From the NCBI GenBank assembly GCA_000434115.1, contig FR894000.1:1-15979 (forward strand): a stretch of 15,979 bases of DNA, given 5' to 3'. The position numbers and the translations under genes are program-made. The number at the start of each line of letters is the position of its first letter. Positions within the stretch are counted from its first letter, which is position 1. Origin of the DNA: Roseburia sp. CAG:309. Lineage in GTDB: Bacteria; Bacillota; Clostridia; Lachnospirales; Lachnospiraceae. The notes under the pieces were generated by a model. The model saw only the letters and a program-made list of their open reading frames with translations, was not told where the DNA came from and did no database searches. Shown here piece by piece: positions 7,477 to 14,429 of this stretch.

Positions 7477-8439
7477 TTATAATGCCATCAAACCAATCAG
7501 GCACAAAATCGCTGTAATAATGCTGAACGCTGCTACTACCTGTGTCTCGGAAAAACCGGACAATTCAAAATGATGATGGATCGGTGCCATCTTAAAGATT
7601 CGTTTTCCATGTGTCAATTTAAAATAACCAACCTGAATAATAACGGAAAGCACTTCTACCAGATAGATCAATCCTACGATTACAATATACAACGGCATAT
7701 GAAGCATCAGCGCAATGGATGCCACAAATCCACCCAGCGCCAGCGATCCGGTATCCCCCATAAACACACGCGCCGGGTACGTATTAAATAAGAGGAATCC
7801 CAAAAGGCTTCCTACCACAGCTCCCGTGATCGGTGTCATTGCCGGTTCGATTGCAACGGCTGCAATTGTGAAAAAAGTTCCTACAATTACTGTCACACCG
7901 GAAGCAAGACCATCTAATCCATCCGTAAAATTAACTCCGTTTACAGTTCCTAACACCACAATAAATACAAAAATGATAAACAGCCAATCCGGCATCGTAA
8001 AGAAACTATTCATAAAAGGAATGCGGATCGTCGCCGTCATATGTGCTACATTATAATAATAGTAGACAAATATGGCAGTCACGATAAACTGTCCAAACAT
8101 CTTCTGCAATGGTTTTAATCCCAAAGACCGTTTCATGACAACTTTGATATAATCATCCAAAAATCCAATGATTCCAAATCCCAGCGTCATAAACAAAACC
8201 GGGATCAGTTCCGAATATCTTCTTATGTAGATCAGAGACGTAAGAAGGATCGACACCAGGATGATCAGACCTCCCATGGTCGGAGTTCCCGCTTTTTTCA
8301 GATGAGACTGCGGTCCGTCATCTCGGACAAACTGTCCAAACTTTAACTTACGTAAAAACGGAATAACGATCGGACACAAAACCACGCTTATTCCAAATGC
8401 AATTACTACCGGCATCAATATACTCAAATCCAAATTCAC
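7477..8439 (-). CDS. mraY: Phospho-N-acetylmuramoyl-pentapeptide-transferase MraY (GTG start)
   Basis: MraY moves phospho-MurNAc-pentapeptide from its UDP carrier to undecaprenyl phosphate, making lipid I at the inner face of the membrane. The 320-residue protein is strongly hydrophobic with about ten helices. Conserved cytoplasmic loops carry RDDGPQSHLKKAGTPTMGG (39-57), FLDDYIKV with the Asp95-Asp96 pair, NFTDGLDGLASG (170-181), FMGDTGSLALGG (226-237) and the HHH cluster in MAPIHHHFELSG (284-295). The start is a GTG at 8439, with GAGGT seven bases upstream and no better ATG nearby. A good sigma-A promoter lies in the 78-base gap behind the preceding PBP, so mraY-murD-ftsW and later genes may have a second transcription start. 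No murE or murF precedes it, unlike many clusters. Confidence 0.97.
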   Translation of the reverse strand: MNLDLSILMPVVIAFGISVVLCPIVIPFLRKLKFGQFVRDDGPQSHLKKAGTPTMGGLIILVSILLTSLIYIRRYSELIPVLFMTLGFGIIGFLDDYIKVVMKRSLGLKPLQKMFGQFIVTAIFVYYYYNVAHMTATIRIPFMNSFFTMPDWLFIIFVFIVVLGTVNGVNFTDGLDGLASGVTVIVGTFFTIAAVAIEPAMTPITGAVVGSLLGFLLFNTYPARVFMGDTGSLALGGFVASIALMLHMPLYIVIVGLIYLVEVLSVIIQVGYFKLTHGKRIFKMAPIHHHFELSGFSETQVVAAFSIITAILCLIGLMAL

Positions 8440-8478
8440 TTTTTACACCTCATTTTATCGTTTTTATTTAATGTAACT

Positions 8479-8507
8479 ATTGTACCCCATTATGTCCATA
8501 ACCGCAA
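8479..8507 (-). promoter_or_regulatory. Candidate sigma-A promoter of mraY
   Basis: On the minus strand, -35 TTGCGG (8502-8507, three of six but with the TTG core) is followed by a 17-base spacer and -10 TACAAT (8479-8484, five of six). It begins 11 bases after the stop codon of the preceding PBP and would give a leader of about 33 bases. There is no terminator between the genes, so it would act as an internal promoter. Confidence 0.5.
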
Positions 8508-8517
8508 GGTTTTCTTA

Positions 8518-10236
8518 TTACTCTTTTAAGAGATAGGGCAAAATATTGGTATACAATGTCGAAATCGCCGGGGCAGCGATCACACCACCATAATACAGGC
8601 CCTGTGGTTCATCAATCCTTACCATAGCGATCACGCTTGGATTATCCACCGGAGAAAATCCAATACAGGAAGCGATGTATTTTCCATTTCCACGGGGAAG
8701 TTTCTGGCTGGTTCCTGTCTTTCCCCCGATAAAATAGCCATCCACACCGGCTTTTTTTCCACCGCCTTCACTGACAACTTTTTCCAGTGCTTTGCGGACT
8801 TCTTCAGAAATTGACGCATCCAACACCTTTTTTCCAGAAGAATATGCCATTTTTTTCATTCTCGTTTTGTCACTGTTTACTGCATACATGCCAAAATGCG
8901 GCGTGATCTTTTTGCCTCCGTTGATGATCATACAGACAGAAGTCAGCATTCGTATCGGAGACAACTGGAATGACTGACCGAAGGACATTGTTGCAAGTTC
9001 CACCGCTCCGACATTTTCCTGTTTGTGCATGATCGTAGCCGCTTCCCCCGGCACATCAATTCCTGTTTTTTCCAAAACACCAAATTTTCTCATTTCCTCA
9101 AAAAGCCCTGACACGCCAACTCTTGCTCCGACTTCCATAAAAACAGGGTTACAGGAATTCATAATCCCCTGCTCAAAGGTCTCGGCTCCGTGGCCGGTCG
9201 TCTTGTGGCATCGTATCCGGCGGTCCTCTACTACTTTATACCCGGGGCAGGAAAAGGTGTCTGTCATTTTTACCACGCCTTTGTCCAGTGCCGCAGCGGC
9301 GGTTACTACTTTAAACGTAGAACCCGGCTCATACGTATCACTGACTGCTAGATTTCTCCACATGGCATTGAGGGCTGTCATTTTCTCCTTTTCACTCATC
9401 CCCTCTTTTCCATTTATAAGGGTATACGGATGATTCAGGTCAAATTCCGGCGCATTTACCATTGCATAAATCTCGCCATTCTGTGGATTCATAATAATGA
9501 TTTCCACGGTCTTTGCCTGCTTTTGCTCCAACAATGTGTTGGCAACCTGCGAAGCATATTCCATGACATTAAGATCCAGCGTGGTCGTAAGATCCCAGCC
9601 GGCGATCGGTTCTTTGCGGTCCTCTGCGCCATTGCGGATTTCCACACCACCTGCCGTCGCCATCGTAAGGATAGATCCATCCAAGCCTTTTAAAAGAGAT
9701 TCGTAAGATACTTCCAGTCCCACGATCCCCTGATTATCTCCTCCGGTAAATCCCAGCACTTTGGAGGCAAGGGTTCCATATTCATAATACCTTTTATAGT
9801 CCTCATCCACCGTCACACCCGCCAGTTTATAGGCACGGATACGGTCTGAAATTTCTTTCTCAACATTTGATTTTATTTTTTCGCGGGAGGAAATTTTTTC
9901 CACTTTCTTCCGTATTTCCGCTTCCTCAATACCAAGTTCTTTGCTCAAAACCGAGATTACTTTTTCCGGTTCTTTTACCTGGCTGTGGATAACAGAAATC
10001 GTTGAGACAGATACATTGCCAGCCAGAACGTTGCCATTGCGGTCAAGGATCTTCCCCCTCTCCGCCTTTATGGTTCGTTCTCTTTCATGAAGTTCTTTTG
10101 CCTTCACCCCATAATAATCTGCCTTTGTAAGCATAAGATACCCCAGTCTCACGATCAGGATCGACGCAACGAGAGTACATACAAAAAATACCAAAAACAA
10201 ACTTTGTCTTTGGTACGTTTTGTGCCCGACAAGCAT
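8518..10236 (-). CDS. Class B penicillin-binding protein, second of a tandem pair (SpoVD/FtsI type)
   Basis: Class B PBPs are membrane-anchored transpeptidases that crosslink peptidoglycan in partnership with a SEDS polymerase. The 572-residue protein has an N-terminal membrane helix (about 12-36). The dimerisation/pedestal domain starts at ERGKILDRNGNVLA (59-72). The transpeptidase domain has STFK (306-309, nucleophile Ser306), SCN (361-363) and KTG (506-508). Three cysteines lie in the active-site region (330, 343, 362). Cys343 and Cys362 are spaced from the serine much like the redox pair of B. subtilis SpoVD. No PASTA domain follows, whereas B. subtilis SpoVD has one. GGAGG lies four bases before the ATG, slightly close. 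By order it matches spoVD in the B. subtilis pbpB-spoVD pair, but position alone does not prove a sporulation role, so no symbol is given. Confidence 0.93.
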   Translation of the reverse strand: MLVGHKTYQRQSLFLVFFVCTLVASILIVRLGYLMLTKADYYGVKAKELHERERTIKAERGKILDRNGNVLAGNVSVSTISVIHSQVKEPEKVISVLSKELGIEEAEIRKKVEKISSREKIKSNVEKEISDRIRAYKLAGVTVDEDYKRYYEYGTLASKVLGFTGGDNQGIVGLEVSYESLLKGLDGSILTMATAGGVEIRNGAEDRKEPIAGWDLTTTLDLNVMEYASQVANTLLEQKQAKTVEIIIMNPQNGEIYAMVNAPEFDLNHPYTLINGKEGMSEKEKMTALNAMWRNLAVSDTYEPGSTFKVVTAAAALDKGVVKMTDTFSCPGYKVVEDRRIRCHKTTGHGAETFEQGIMNSCNPVFMEVGARVGVSGLFEEMRKFGVLEKTGIDVPGEAATIMHKQENVGAVELATMSFGQSFQLSPIRMLTSVCMIINGGKKITPHFGMYAVNSDKTRMKKMAYSSGKKVLDASISEEVRKALEKVVSEGGGKKAGVDGYFIGGKTGTSQKLPRGNGKYIASCIGFSPVDNPSVIAMVRIDEPQGLYYGGVIAAPAISTLYTNILPYLLKE

Positions 10237-10314
10237 TCTGCCTCCATTCCAAAGCCACTGCTTTTGAAATAAGTATCTTTACTAATGTATTCCCGGGCGG
10301 CAAAAATATTCCGC

Positions 10315-12186
10315 TTACTGTTCACTGCCCTCCGGAGCTGCCGTCGGCTCTGTTGTAGCCGCAGGTTCTTCCGCAGTTTCCGCATAAATTCCTAAAAATG
10401 GAAGTATTTTTTCCATGATCTTGGATGCAAATTCGGTTGCATAGGTACTGTGTGCCTGATCTTCCACATGCGGCTCATCAATAATAACATAAACAACTGC
10501 TTCCGGATTCTCTGCCGGCACACATCCCAGAAAAGATACGAGATATTTATGCTCGCTTACCGGACGTTTCTGTGCAGTTCCTGTCTTTCCTCCGATGGAA
10601 TACCCCTTCACACCGGCTGGTGCCGCGGTTCCTTCTTCTACCGTTGCTTTCATATATTGACGGATCAGACTGCTTGTCTTATCCGAAACGGTCTTTTTCA
10701 CTACGATTGGTTCATTTTTCTTTACAATGGCACCATTTTCATTTTGAACCTCTTTGACAATGTGCGGCTCATAATAATCTCCGCCATTAACAAGGGAACT
10801 AAATCCTGCTGCCATCTGAACCATCGTTACCGTCTGGGTCTGTCCAAAACTGCTTGTTGCAAGTTCTACCGGGTTCAATTCCTCTTCGCTGTGAATCAGT
10901 CCTGCCGTCTCTCCAGGCAGATCGATTCCGGTTTTTTGTCCAAATCCAAAGATTTTATTGTACTTACTAAAATTCGCACGTCCTAACTTTTCACCAATCA
11001 CCATCAAAGCACTGTTACAGGATTCCATCAGACTTTTTTCAAGGGATATACTGCCATGTCCCGATCGATTCGAACATCGGATCCGGACACCGGACACCGT
11101 CAGTCCACCGTCACAGTTAAAGTAATCTGAATCTTTCACAACCCCTTCATCCAATGCTGCCGCCACGGTAAACGGCTTGTAGGTTGATCCCGGTTCGTAT
11201 GCCGAGGAAACACAGAAATTCGACCACATTGACATCAGCACATCGCTTGTCGTCTTCTCATCCATCGCGTCAATCTGTTCCTGTGTATACATGGAAGTCA
11301 AATTTCTCGGATCGTTGAGATTGTATGTGTTTTTGGATGCCATCGCAAGAATCTCTCCATTGTTTGGATTCATAACAAGCACCGATATGTTTTCTGCTCC
11401 GGTTTCATCGTTGTATTTTTTAATCTGCTTTTCGACAAGCCGCTGTACATTGGCATCGATTGTCAGGATCACATTGTTTCCATTGGTCGCTTTCTTTACC
11501 GTCCGCTGAAATTCCATATTAGCATCAAAATACCCATATTCACGTCCGGTCTTTCCATTGAGATCATCATTGTAACTGCCTTCCACACCATAAGTTCCCT
11601 GATCTTCGGATGATGTAAATCCGACAATATTGCAGGCAATCTGGTTGAGTGGATAATTTCTCGTATACGTCTCTTCAAACCAGACTCCCTGAATCTTATC
11701 ATTGTCCTTCATCATTTTTTTAAATCCATCTACCTGCTCTGCCGACAGTTCTTTTAATCCGTCAACATGCTGATACATCGAATTGGGATTTTCACTGATA
11801 ATGGTTTCAATTACGCTGGTATCAAACGCAAAATAAGCGGCAATCTGAGTCAAAGTTTCCTTTTTAATATCCTCTTTTGTCGCTAATGATCTTGGTTCTA
11901 TGATCAGATTAAATTTTCGAATACTCTGAGCAAGCACGGTATCGTTTCGATCCTTGATCGCTCCGCGGCGGTAATTCAGTACCGCATTGGTATACGACTG
12001 CTGCGCCAGCACTTTTTTCTTATAAGTATCTCCCTTATCCCAATTATACCGGCATATGTTATACAATAAGCAGCCAAATATAATAAAGCAGCTTCCCAGT
12101 ACAAGCAAAAGTCCCACTTTCATTCCATGGGTAAACCGCTTCGGCTTCTTTCTTCTTACTCTGTGATATCTTCTGCGGGTATCCAT
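10315..12186 (-). CDS. Class B penicillin-binding protein, first of a tandem pair (FtsI/PbpB type)
   Basis: This is a transpeptidase that would crosslink septal peptidoglycan outside the membrane. The 623-residue protein begins with a very basic cytoplasmic tail (RRRYHRVRRKKPKR, 4-17), then one membrane helix (about 23-46). The pedestal domain starts at YRRGAIKDRNDTVLA (72-86). The transpeptidase motifs are STYK (334-337, nucleophile Ser334), SCN (389-391) and KTG (534-536). Cysteines 358, 371 and 390 match those of the neighbouring PBP in place. The protein ends in an acidic Ala/Glu/Thr/Pro tail (about 602-623) with no PASTA domain. The second of two close ATGs is in frame, with AAGGGAAG upstream. 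It follows the ftsL-like gene by 28 bases, the usual place of ftsI/pbpB. It is clearly a paralogue of the next PBP. The exact orthology is open. Confidence 0.93.
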   Translation of the reverse strand: MDTRRRYHRVRRKKPKRFTHGMKVGLLLVLGSCFIIFGCLLYNICRYNWDKGDTYKKKVLAQQSYTNAVLNYRRGAIKDRNDTVLAQSIRKFNLIIEPRSLATKEDIKKETLTQIAAYFAFDTSVIETIISENPNSMYQHVDGLKELSAEQVDGFKKMMKDNDKIQGVWFEETYTRNYPLNQIACNIVGFTSSEDQGTYGVEGSYNDDLNGKTGREYGYFDANMEFQRTVKKATNGNNVILTIDANVQRLVEKQIKKYNDETGAENISVLVMNPNNGEILAMASKNTYNLNDPRNLTSMYTQEQIDAMDEKTTSDVLMSMWSNFCVSSAYEPGSTYKPFTVAAALDEGVVKDSDYFNCDGGLTVSGVRIRCSNRSGHGSISLEKSLMESCNSALMVIGEKLGRANFSKYNKIFGFGQKTGIDLPGETAGLIHSEEELNPVELATSSFGQTQTVTMVQMAAGFSSLVNGGDYYEPHIVKEVQNENGAIVKKNEPIVVKKTVSDKTSSLIRQYMKATVEEGTAAPAGVKGYSIGGKTGTAQKRPVSEHKYLVSFLGCVPAENPEAVVYVIIDEPHVEDQAHSTYATEFASKIMEKILPFLGIYAETAEEPAATTEPTAAPEGSEQ

Positions 12187-12214
12187 CCATCTTCCCTTCT
12201 TCCAAGCCTATCTT

Positions 12215-12655
12215 TTATTTTTGATGCAGGCGTACCTGTGTACTTTTCTTGCTCTCATAGGTATAAATCTGGCTCTGTGATGCCGTTTTCATGCCAAGTT
12301 CCTTGGTTGCTTTTTTATATACAGCAGATAAATCAAGACTCTCCTGCAATGCCTGAGAAGCATTGGAATTGGTTTTTTCCATTTCCATCACTTCACTCTC
12401 AAGACTTACAACACTCTTACTGAGCATGGTTTTCTTTGACTGCATCTGAATATACGAAAAGCAAACGCCAAATGCAATTGCAAACGTAAGTGCGATCAGT
12501 AAAACGGATACTTTGTCTACCCGCTGTTTTGGCTGTGGTCTTACCGCCGGTCTGCGCTCCGGACGACGCTGCTCTTCCTGCTCCGGTCTGCGTTTTGGAG
12601 CCACATACAAATTTTCTGCTTCGGTACCATAAATATATCTTGTCCTCGCTGCCAT
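12215..12655 (-). CDS. ftsL: FtsL-like divisome protein (bitopic, coiled coil)
   Basis: FtsL-type proteins are short membrane proteins that bind DivIC/FtsB and FtsQ and help activate septal wall synthesis. The protein has 146 residues from this start. It has a long Arg/Pro/Gln-rich cytoplasmic tail (about 1-46), one membrane helix (about 48-68, VSVLLIALTFAIAFGVCF) and an extracytoplasmic segment (about 70-115) with heptad-like spacing consistent with a coiled coil. There is no catalytic motif. Two adjacent ATGs exist at 12658 and 12655. GGAGG is three and six bases upstream respectively, so I chose the second. The call depends mainly on topology and position between rsmH and the first PBP, since FtsL sequences diverge strongly. 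A DivIC/FtsB-like identity cannot be excluded. The charged, proline-rich tail is longer than in many FtsL proteins. Confidence 0.7.
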   Translation of the reverse strand: MAARTRYIYGTEAENLYVAPKRRPEQEEQRRPERRPAVRPQPKQRVDKVSVLLIALTFAIAFGVCFSYIQMQSKKTMLSKSVVSLESEVMEMEKTNSNASQALQESLDLSAVYKKATKELGMKTASQSQIYTYESKKSTQVRLHQK

Positions 12656-12675
12656 CATAATCCTCCTGTTATTTT

Positions 12676-13614
12676 TTATTCTCCCCGCTCAAATATACGT
12701 AATTTAGCACTTTTTGAACGTGAATTTATTTTTAATTCTTCCTCACCCGGAAGAATCGGTTTTCTGGTAATTACTTTTCCTTTTGGTTTCTTTCCACAGA
12801 CACAAACCGGAAAGTCCGGCGGACAGGTACATGGATTTTCCATTTTTCGAAAAAAGTTTTTCACGATCCGGTCTTCGAGAGAATGAAATGTGATAATGCA
12901 CAATCTTCCTCCCGGATTGAGCAGTTCCACCATATCTTCCAAAGCGTCCTGCAAAACATCCAGTTCGTGATTGAGTTCAATGCGGATCGCCTGAAACGTC
13001 CTCTTTGCCGGATGGCCTTTTCCATTTTTTGCCTTTGCCGGCATTGAACTTCTTATAATATCGACGAGTTCTCCCGTCGTTTCGATCTCTTTTTCCTGTC
13101 GTTTCTTACAGATATTTCGTGCGATACTTTTTGCATACCGCTCTTCCCCATAGTGTTTTATAATTTCGTATAGTTTTTCCTCCGGATAGCTGTTTATAAG
13201 ATCCTTCGCTGTAAAATCCCTGCTCTGATCCATGCGCATATCAAGCGGTGCATCTGCCATATACGAAAATCCGCGTTCTTTCGTGTCCAATTGATACGAA
13301 GACACGCCAAGATCCAAAAGAATTCCATCTACTTTATCAATCTGCAGTTCTTTTACAACCTGCTTTACGTTGACATAATTGCTCCGCACAAGATGCACAC
13401 GCTCTCCAAACGGCCGCAAGCGCTCTGTCGAAGTCCGGATTGCCGCTTCGTCCTGGTCGATTCCGATAAACTGTCCTTTTTCCGACAATCTCTCACATAC
13501 ATGGAAGGCATGTCCGGCTCCTCCAAGAGTTCCATCCACATAGATGCCATCCGGCTTTACCGCCAGTCCCTCGATGCATTCATCAAGTAATACGGAAACA
13601 TGTTTAAATTCCAT
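12676..13614 (-). CDS. rsmH: 16S rRNA (cytosine-1402 N4) methyltransferase RsmH (MraW)
   Basis: RsmH uses S-adenosylmethionine to methylate N4 of C1402 in the ribosomal P site of 16S rRNA. The 312-residue length is normal. The protein opens with the family pattern HVSVLLDECIEGL (5-17). The SAM-binding glycine loop is DGTLGGAGH (27-35), followed by IDQDEAAI (52-59) and DLGVSSYQLD (101-110). The C-terminal half shows RTFQAIRIELNHEL (205-218), ITFHSLEDRIVKNFF (241-255) and RSKSAKLRIFER (299-310). A cysteine cluster, Cys262, 264, 271 and 273 (CxC-x6-CxC), could bind a metal. A GGGGG ribosome binding site is about 11 bases upstream of the ATG. The gene follows mraZ by 33 bases, the near-universal dcw order. 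Confidence 0.97.
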   Translation of the reverse strand: MEFKHVSVLLDECIEGLAVKPDGIYVDGTLGGAGHAFHVCERLSEKGQFIGIDQDEAAIRTSTERLRPFGERVHLVRSNYVNVKQVVKELQIDKVDGILLDLGVSSYQLDTKERGFSYMADAPLDMRMDQSRDFTAKDLINSYPEEKLYEIIKHYGEERYAKSIARNICKKRQEKEIETTGELVDIIRSSMPAKAKNGKGHPAKRTFQAIRIELNHELDVLQDALEDMVELLNPGGRLCIITFHSLEDRIVKNFFRKMENPCTCPPDFPVCVCGKKPKGKVITRKPILPGEEELKINSRSKSAKLRIFERGE

Positions 13615-13647
13615 CGTTTTGCGCGCCCCCTTCTATGTACTGCCTGA

Positions 13648-14076
13648 TTAGAAGGAAAGTCCCAAATCCGACATATGTTCTGCAATATCGTCTACGTTAT
13701 CAAAGTCATCATTTTCTGCCCAGCGTTCTTTGCTCCAGATCTCGACTTTGCCCATCACACCGACAAAGACGATATCTTTCTCCAGTCCGGCTTTTTCACG
13801 CAGATTAGCCGGGATCAATGTTCTTCCCTGCTTGTCCAATTCACACGAAGCAGCTCCTGCCATAAAATAACGCTGTAACTTACGTGCTTCTTTGCTGCCC
13901 GGAAGTTCCTGCAGCTGTTTTACGAAGTTTTCCCAGTCTTCCTGTGGATACACGAACAGACATCCGTCCAGACCAAGTGTCACTACAAAAGAATCCCCCA
14001 GTTCTTCACGGAACTTTGCGGGAACGATCACTCTTCCTTTTGTATCGATACTATGATCGTATGTACCCATAAACAT
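13648..14076 (-). CDS. mraZ: Transcriptional regulator MraZ
   Basis: MraZ is a DNA-binding protein of the SpoVT/AbrB-like fold that forms ring-shaped oligomers and controls the dcw cluster, including its own gene. The 142-residue protein has the two expected half-domains, each with the signature (D..GR..(I/V)PA..R): DTKGRVIVPAKFR (11-23) and DKQGRTLIPANLR (81-93). MFMGTYDHSIDTKGR at the N-terminus resembles B. subtilis MraZ, supporting ATG 14076 over the internal ATG at 14070. GGTG seven bases upstream is a modest ribosome binding site. About 113 bases upstream of the start codon are four direct repeats that fit MraZ operator boxes, so self-regulation is likely. A long potential hairpin lies in the leader. 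MraZ heads the division cluster and is separated from pdxST by a terminator. Confidence 0.97.
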   Translation of the reverse strand: MFMGTYDHSIDTKGRVIVPAKFREELGDSFVVTLGLDGCLFVYPQEDWENFVKQLQELPGSKEARKLQRYFMAGAASCELDKQGRTLIPANLREKAGLEKDIVFVGVMGKVEIWSKERWAENDDFDNVDDIAEHMSDLGLSF

Positions 14077-14136
14077 AAGACTTCACCAACTTCCCTCTGT
14101 GGTCTGCGGTACTCGTTTTTTTCCGAGGCGGGTTGT

Positions 14137-14178
14137 GAGACTTGGGAGAATGAAAGTTGAAGCAACTCCACAAGTCTC
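14137..14178 (-). promoter_or_regulatory. Long stem-loop in the mraZ leader
   Basis: GAGACTTG (14137-14144) pairs perfectly with CAAGTCTC (14171-14178). After one bulged base the stem continues with GGAG (14145-14148) and CTCC (14166-14169). The loop holds an alternative small hairpin, AGTTG (14155-14159) with CAACT (14163-14167). It lies between the MraZ boxes and the mraZ start and would be in the untranslated leader. There is no U-run after it on the minus strand, so it is not a standard terminator. Function unknown. Confidence 0.5.
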
Positions 14179-14189
14179 CGCCCTGTCCT

Positions 14190-14226
14190 CCACTTTATAC
14201 CACTTTTCTCCACTTTGCTCCACTTT
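14190..14226 (-). promoter_or_regulatory. MraZ operator: four AAAGTGG boxes at exact 10-bp spacing
   Basis: On the minus strand AAAGTGG occurs four times without mismatch, at 14220-14226, 14210-14216, 14200-14206 and 14190-14196. Each is separated by three bases (AGC, AGA, TAT), so every unit starts one helical turn from the last. MraZ proteins are known to bind short direct G-rich repeats (TGGG or GTGG cores) spaced about 10 bp upstream of mraZ, including AAAGTGG-type repeats in mollicutes. Position, orientation and spacing all fit. Binding by this MraZ is inferred. Confidence 0.88.
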
Positions 14227-14233
14227 TACTCAG

Positions 14234-14262
14234 ATTTTACTCCATTTCTGAAATAAAAGCAA
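14234..14262 (-). promoter_or_regulatory. Candidate sigma-A promoter of the mraZ-led cluster
   Basis: On the minus strand, TTGCTT (14257-14262) is followed by a 17-base spacer and TAAAAT (14234-14239, five of six). Transcription would start about 14227, right at the edge of the MraZ boxes. The -35 matches only three of six. A rival is the extended -10 TGG-TATAAA at 14194-14202, formed inside the boxes themselves, which lacks a good -35. Either would place MraZ on or next to the start site. Confidence 0.4.
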
Positions 14263-14306
14263 GCATTTTTTTGACACATTTTCAAGGCAATGCCTTATTT
14301 TTCGGG

Positions 14307-14350
14307 TTTTGCGCCTATTCCCAATACCATATATAGCGACAAGCGCAAAA
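14307..14350. repeat. Eight-bp inverted repeat between the pdxT terminator and the mraZ promoter
   Basis: TTTTGCGC (14307-14314) is the exact reverse complement of GCGCAAAA (14343-14350), with 28 bases between. The second arm overlaps the U-run of the pdxT terminator. A smaller palindrome, AAGGC-AAT-GCCTT, lies nearby at 14284-14296. Neither contains a gene. They could be a protein-binding dyad or chance. With the terminator, promoter, boxes and stem-loop they account for most of the 353-base gap at 14077-14429. Confidence 0.35.
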
Positions 14351-14386
14351 AAACACCACATCTCGTACAAGATATGGTGTTTTAAA
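14347..14386 (-). terminator. Terminator of the pdxS-pdxT operon
   Basis: AAACACCA-c-ATCT (14351-14363) pairs with AGAT-a-TGGTGTTT (14370-14382) around a six-base loop with one C/A mismatch. On the minus strand the stem runs into seven T before GCGC. T-rich sequence on the other side means it could also work on the plus strand. It starts about 47 bases after the pdxT stop and separates the B6 operon from the division cluster. Confidence 0.85.
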
Positions 14387-14429
14387 TTTTTTCATAATAT
14401 TTTATAGAAATTTCTTCCTTTTTTCCCAC

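Noticed and set aside
10237..10314. Possible promoter and small AAAGC/GCTTT hairpin between the two PBP genes
   Set aside because: TTGCCG has no matching -10 at proper spacing, and the hairpin is only five pairs; nothing firm in this 78-base gap.
14028..14213. A 61-codon minus-strand reading frame overlapping the mraZ start and the MraZ boxes
   Set aside because: It has no family resemblance and runs out of frame over mraZ. The repeats and stem-loop explain the sequence better.
14271..14296. Plus-strand TTGACA followed by TTATTT as a promoter pointing away from mraZ
   Set aside because: The -10 matches only three of six and there is no gene to serve on the plus strand.
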